Origin: Thermomicrobiales bacterium
GTDB lineage: Bacteria; Chloroflexota; Chloroflexia; Thermomicrobiales; UBA6265
NCBI GenBank assembly: GCA_030447415.1
Contig: JAUJOZ010000041.1
Coordinates: 1-33,576, forward strand
Length of the DNA: 33,576 nucleotides
Direction: 5' to 3'
Under the pieces are notes generated by a model. The model made no database searches, was not told the DNA's origin, and saw nothing but the letters and a program-made list of their open reading frames with translations. Position numbers and translations under genes: made by a program. Below, piece after piece: positions 32,592 through 33,576 of the stretch (positions are counted from its first letter, which is position 1; each line of letters begins with the position of its first letter).

Positions 32592-32747
32592 CCTTCCTTC
32601 GCTTGCTTCGCTTGTTTCGCGGCTGGGCGCCGTGGCGCCCGTGGGCCCGTCCAGTGACGCCGCCTCGTCGCATGACGAGGTGGGGGCCGGTCGTTGCGGC
32701 TACCTGCGGGCCGGCAGGGCGAAACAAGCGAAGGAGGCGAACGAACC
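32592..32747. repeat. AAGCGAA-rich inverted-repeat pair with central hairpin, copy 2
   Basis: Right arm 32719-32747 (GCGAAACAAGCGAAGGAGGC then GAACGAACC); the left arm 32592-32620 reads on the other strand GCGAAACAAGCGAAGCAAGC then GAAGGAAGG. A 7-bp hairpin (CCTCGTC, loop GCAT, GACGAGG, 32663-32680) lies almost exactly at the centre. Arm content and spacing resemble the pair around the polymerase start at 21414-21570. It could be a small non-autonomous element or a structured RNA. Confidence 0.55.
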
Positions 32748-32825
32748 GCCGACTGTAGCGACCCGCACGTTTTGATACAAAGTCTCAACAACGCCGGGGC
32801 ATCCGCGGAGGAGTAGCACTACACC

Positions 32826-33134
32826 ATGGGTTGGGAGACACGACGCGGCCGGCGCTACTACTACCGAGCCTGCAAGGTAAACGGACGCGTGACTAAGGCG
32901 TACGTCGGCTCCAGCCCGGTCGCGGAGGCCCTCGCCTGGCAGGACGCGCAGGGACGCGCTGAGCGCCTGGCTGCCGCCGGGGCCTTCGCCTCCACGGGCA
33001 CCTTCGCCACGCCGCTGCTCGTCGTGGGACAAACGGAGGTGCTTGGCTTCCGGCCAGCGCGCCTCGTTGCCGCGCTCGGCTTGGCGCTGCTCGGCGGCCA
33101 CGACTTCCGGCGCGAGGTGCCGGCTCCCGCCTGA
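32826..33134 (+). CDS. Small conserved-looking hypothetical protein
   Basis: 102 residues: MGWETRRGRRYYYRACKVNG, RVTKAYVGSSPVAEALAWQD, AQGRAERLAAAG and a more hydrophobic tail. The start resembles short proteins often found on plasmids and in accessory regions of Chloroflexota and Actinomycetota (Gly-Trp-Glu, a run of Tyr, then R..K.YVG). GGAGGAG lies about 12 bases before the ATG. Function unknown; the basic strand-rich start could bind nucleic acid. Confidence 0.65.
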   Translation: MGWETRRGRRYYYRACKVNGRVTKAYVGSSPVAEALAWQDAQGRAERLAAAGAFASTGTFATPLLVVGQTEVLGFRPARLVAALGLALLGGHDFRREVPAPA

Positions 33135-33576
33135 ACCGACTGCTGCTGTTGGATGGGTTGGCGATGCAGCTCCCCCTGATAACAGCCCTTCTCAGGCCCT
33201 TGGCAAACAACGATGTTCGCGAATCCCTCTTCCCCGTTGACCTCGGCGGTCATCTTCTGAGGTGAGCGGCAATGGTTTGAGTCGGTCGCTCGTCGCCGGC
33301 ATTGAGGCCTTCGCCCCGTGCTGGCTCTCCTCAATCGCGACTGACGAGACAAGGGCCGGGATGTAGCGGATGACGCGAAGCCCAGCCGCAAATCGCGTTC
33401 TGTCCGATGGAAAAGCATGATGATTCCTGATTGGGCCGTCACAGCACCACGTCGACGACGGCCGTTCTCAGATGGTGGGCCGGCTCTTCCTCGTAGCCTG
33501 GGCTCAATTTGGTCGTTGCCCTAATTGATCCTGACGATCAGGTATCGGTATCATCCGTGGTGCAGCCTTCAGGGCA
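33135..33576. other. Terminal stretch without a supported gene
   Basis: Base composition is clearly less GC-rich than in the rest of the window. Short frames exist on the minus strand, but none looks protein-like. CCTGA CGA TCAGG at about 33530-33542, flanked by GAT and ATC, is a small dyad that could be an operator for a gene beyond the window edge. Confidence 0.35.

Noticed and set aside
32861..33442. A 193-codon minus-strand frame at the window end
   Set aside because: Its second half is antisense to the better-supported gene at 32826-33134, and the first half has no motif or ribosome binding site.
1..33576. CRISPR arrays, tRNA or rRNA genes, toxin-antitoxin or restriction systems
   Set aside because: No regularly spaced repeats, cloverleaf patterns, conserved rRNA segments or matching protein motifs were seen on reading both strands.

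Overview
The window is strongly GC-rich, almost every gene uses G/C-ending codons, and there is a housekeeping block in the order rpmH-rnpA-yidD-yidC-jag. Together with repeated large ATPase-LuxR regulators and proline/arginine-rich tails on YidC and Jag, this suggests a Chloroflexota chromosome, probably class Thermomicrobia. That placement is an inference from gene content and style; no rRNA or tRNA gene is present to fix it.

Layout. 1-2.8 kb: a TetR regulator with a four-helix membrane protein, then an orphan LuxR helix-turn-helix stub next to a cluster of palindromes. 2.8-5.3 kb (minus strand): a membrane PAS-GGDEF-EAL c-di-GMP enzyme. 5.5-10.5 kb: two tandem copies of one 54-bp promoter cassette drive the L34 / RNase P / YidD / YidC / Jag block, followed by a translationally overlapping PfkB-family kinase. 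10.5-17.6 kb: a truncated DsbA-fold gene, two paralogous ATPase-TPR-LuxR regulators (minus strand; the second broken) and two direct copies of a small helix-turn-helix reading frame around the first regulator. 17.8-23.4 kb: a one-strand replication-type module consisting of a sigma-region-4-like protein, two small proteins, a zinc-finger/TOPRIM/DUF3987 primase-helicase and a family A DNA polymerase without a 5' nuclease domain; it looks like the replication cassette of an integrated plasmid or phage. 23.9-30.3 kb: a five-gene operon of a YhfX-type PLP protein, a sugar-type (RbsA/RbsC-like) ABC transporter, an M20 metallo-amidohydrolase and a periplasmic binding protein, which reads as uptake plus breakdown of an unidentified small substrate. 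30.3-32.5 kb: an IS630-family insertion with visible ends and TA flanks, then decayed alpha/beta-hydrolase and O-methyltransferase remnants. 32.6-33.6 kb: a nested inverted-repeat element, one small conserved-looking gene, and sequence in which I see no gene.

The best candidates for something undescribed are the YhfX/ABC/M20 operon and the replication module with its sigma-like first gene behind a 13-bp hairpin. A caution applies to the whole window: several genes that otherwise look intact (yidC tail, jag, the second LuxR regulator, the sigma-like gene, the transposase) are broken by shifts of one base. Many of these may be errors of the underlying assembly rather than biology, and each is noted at its gene.
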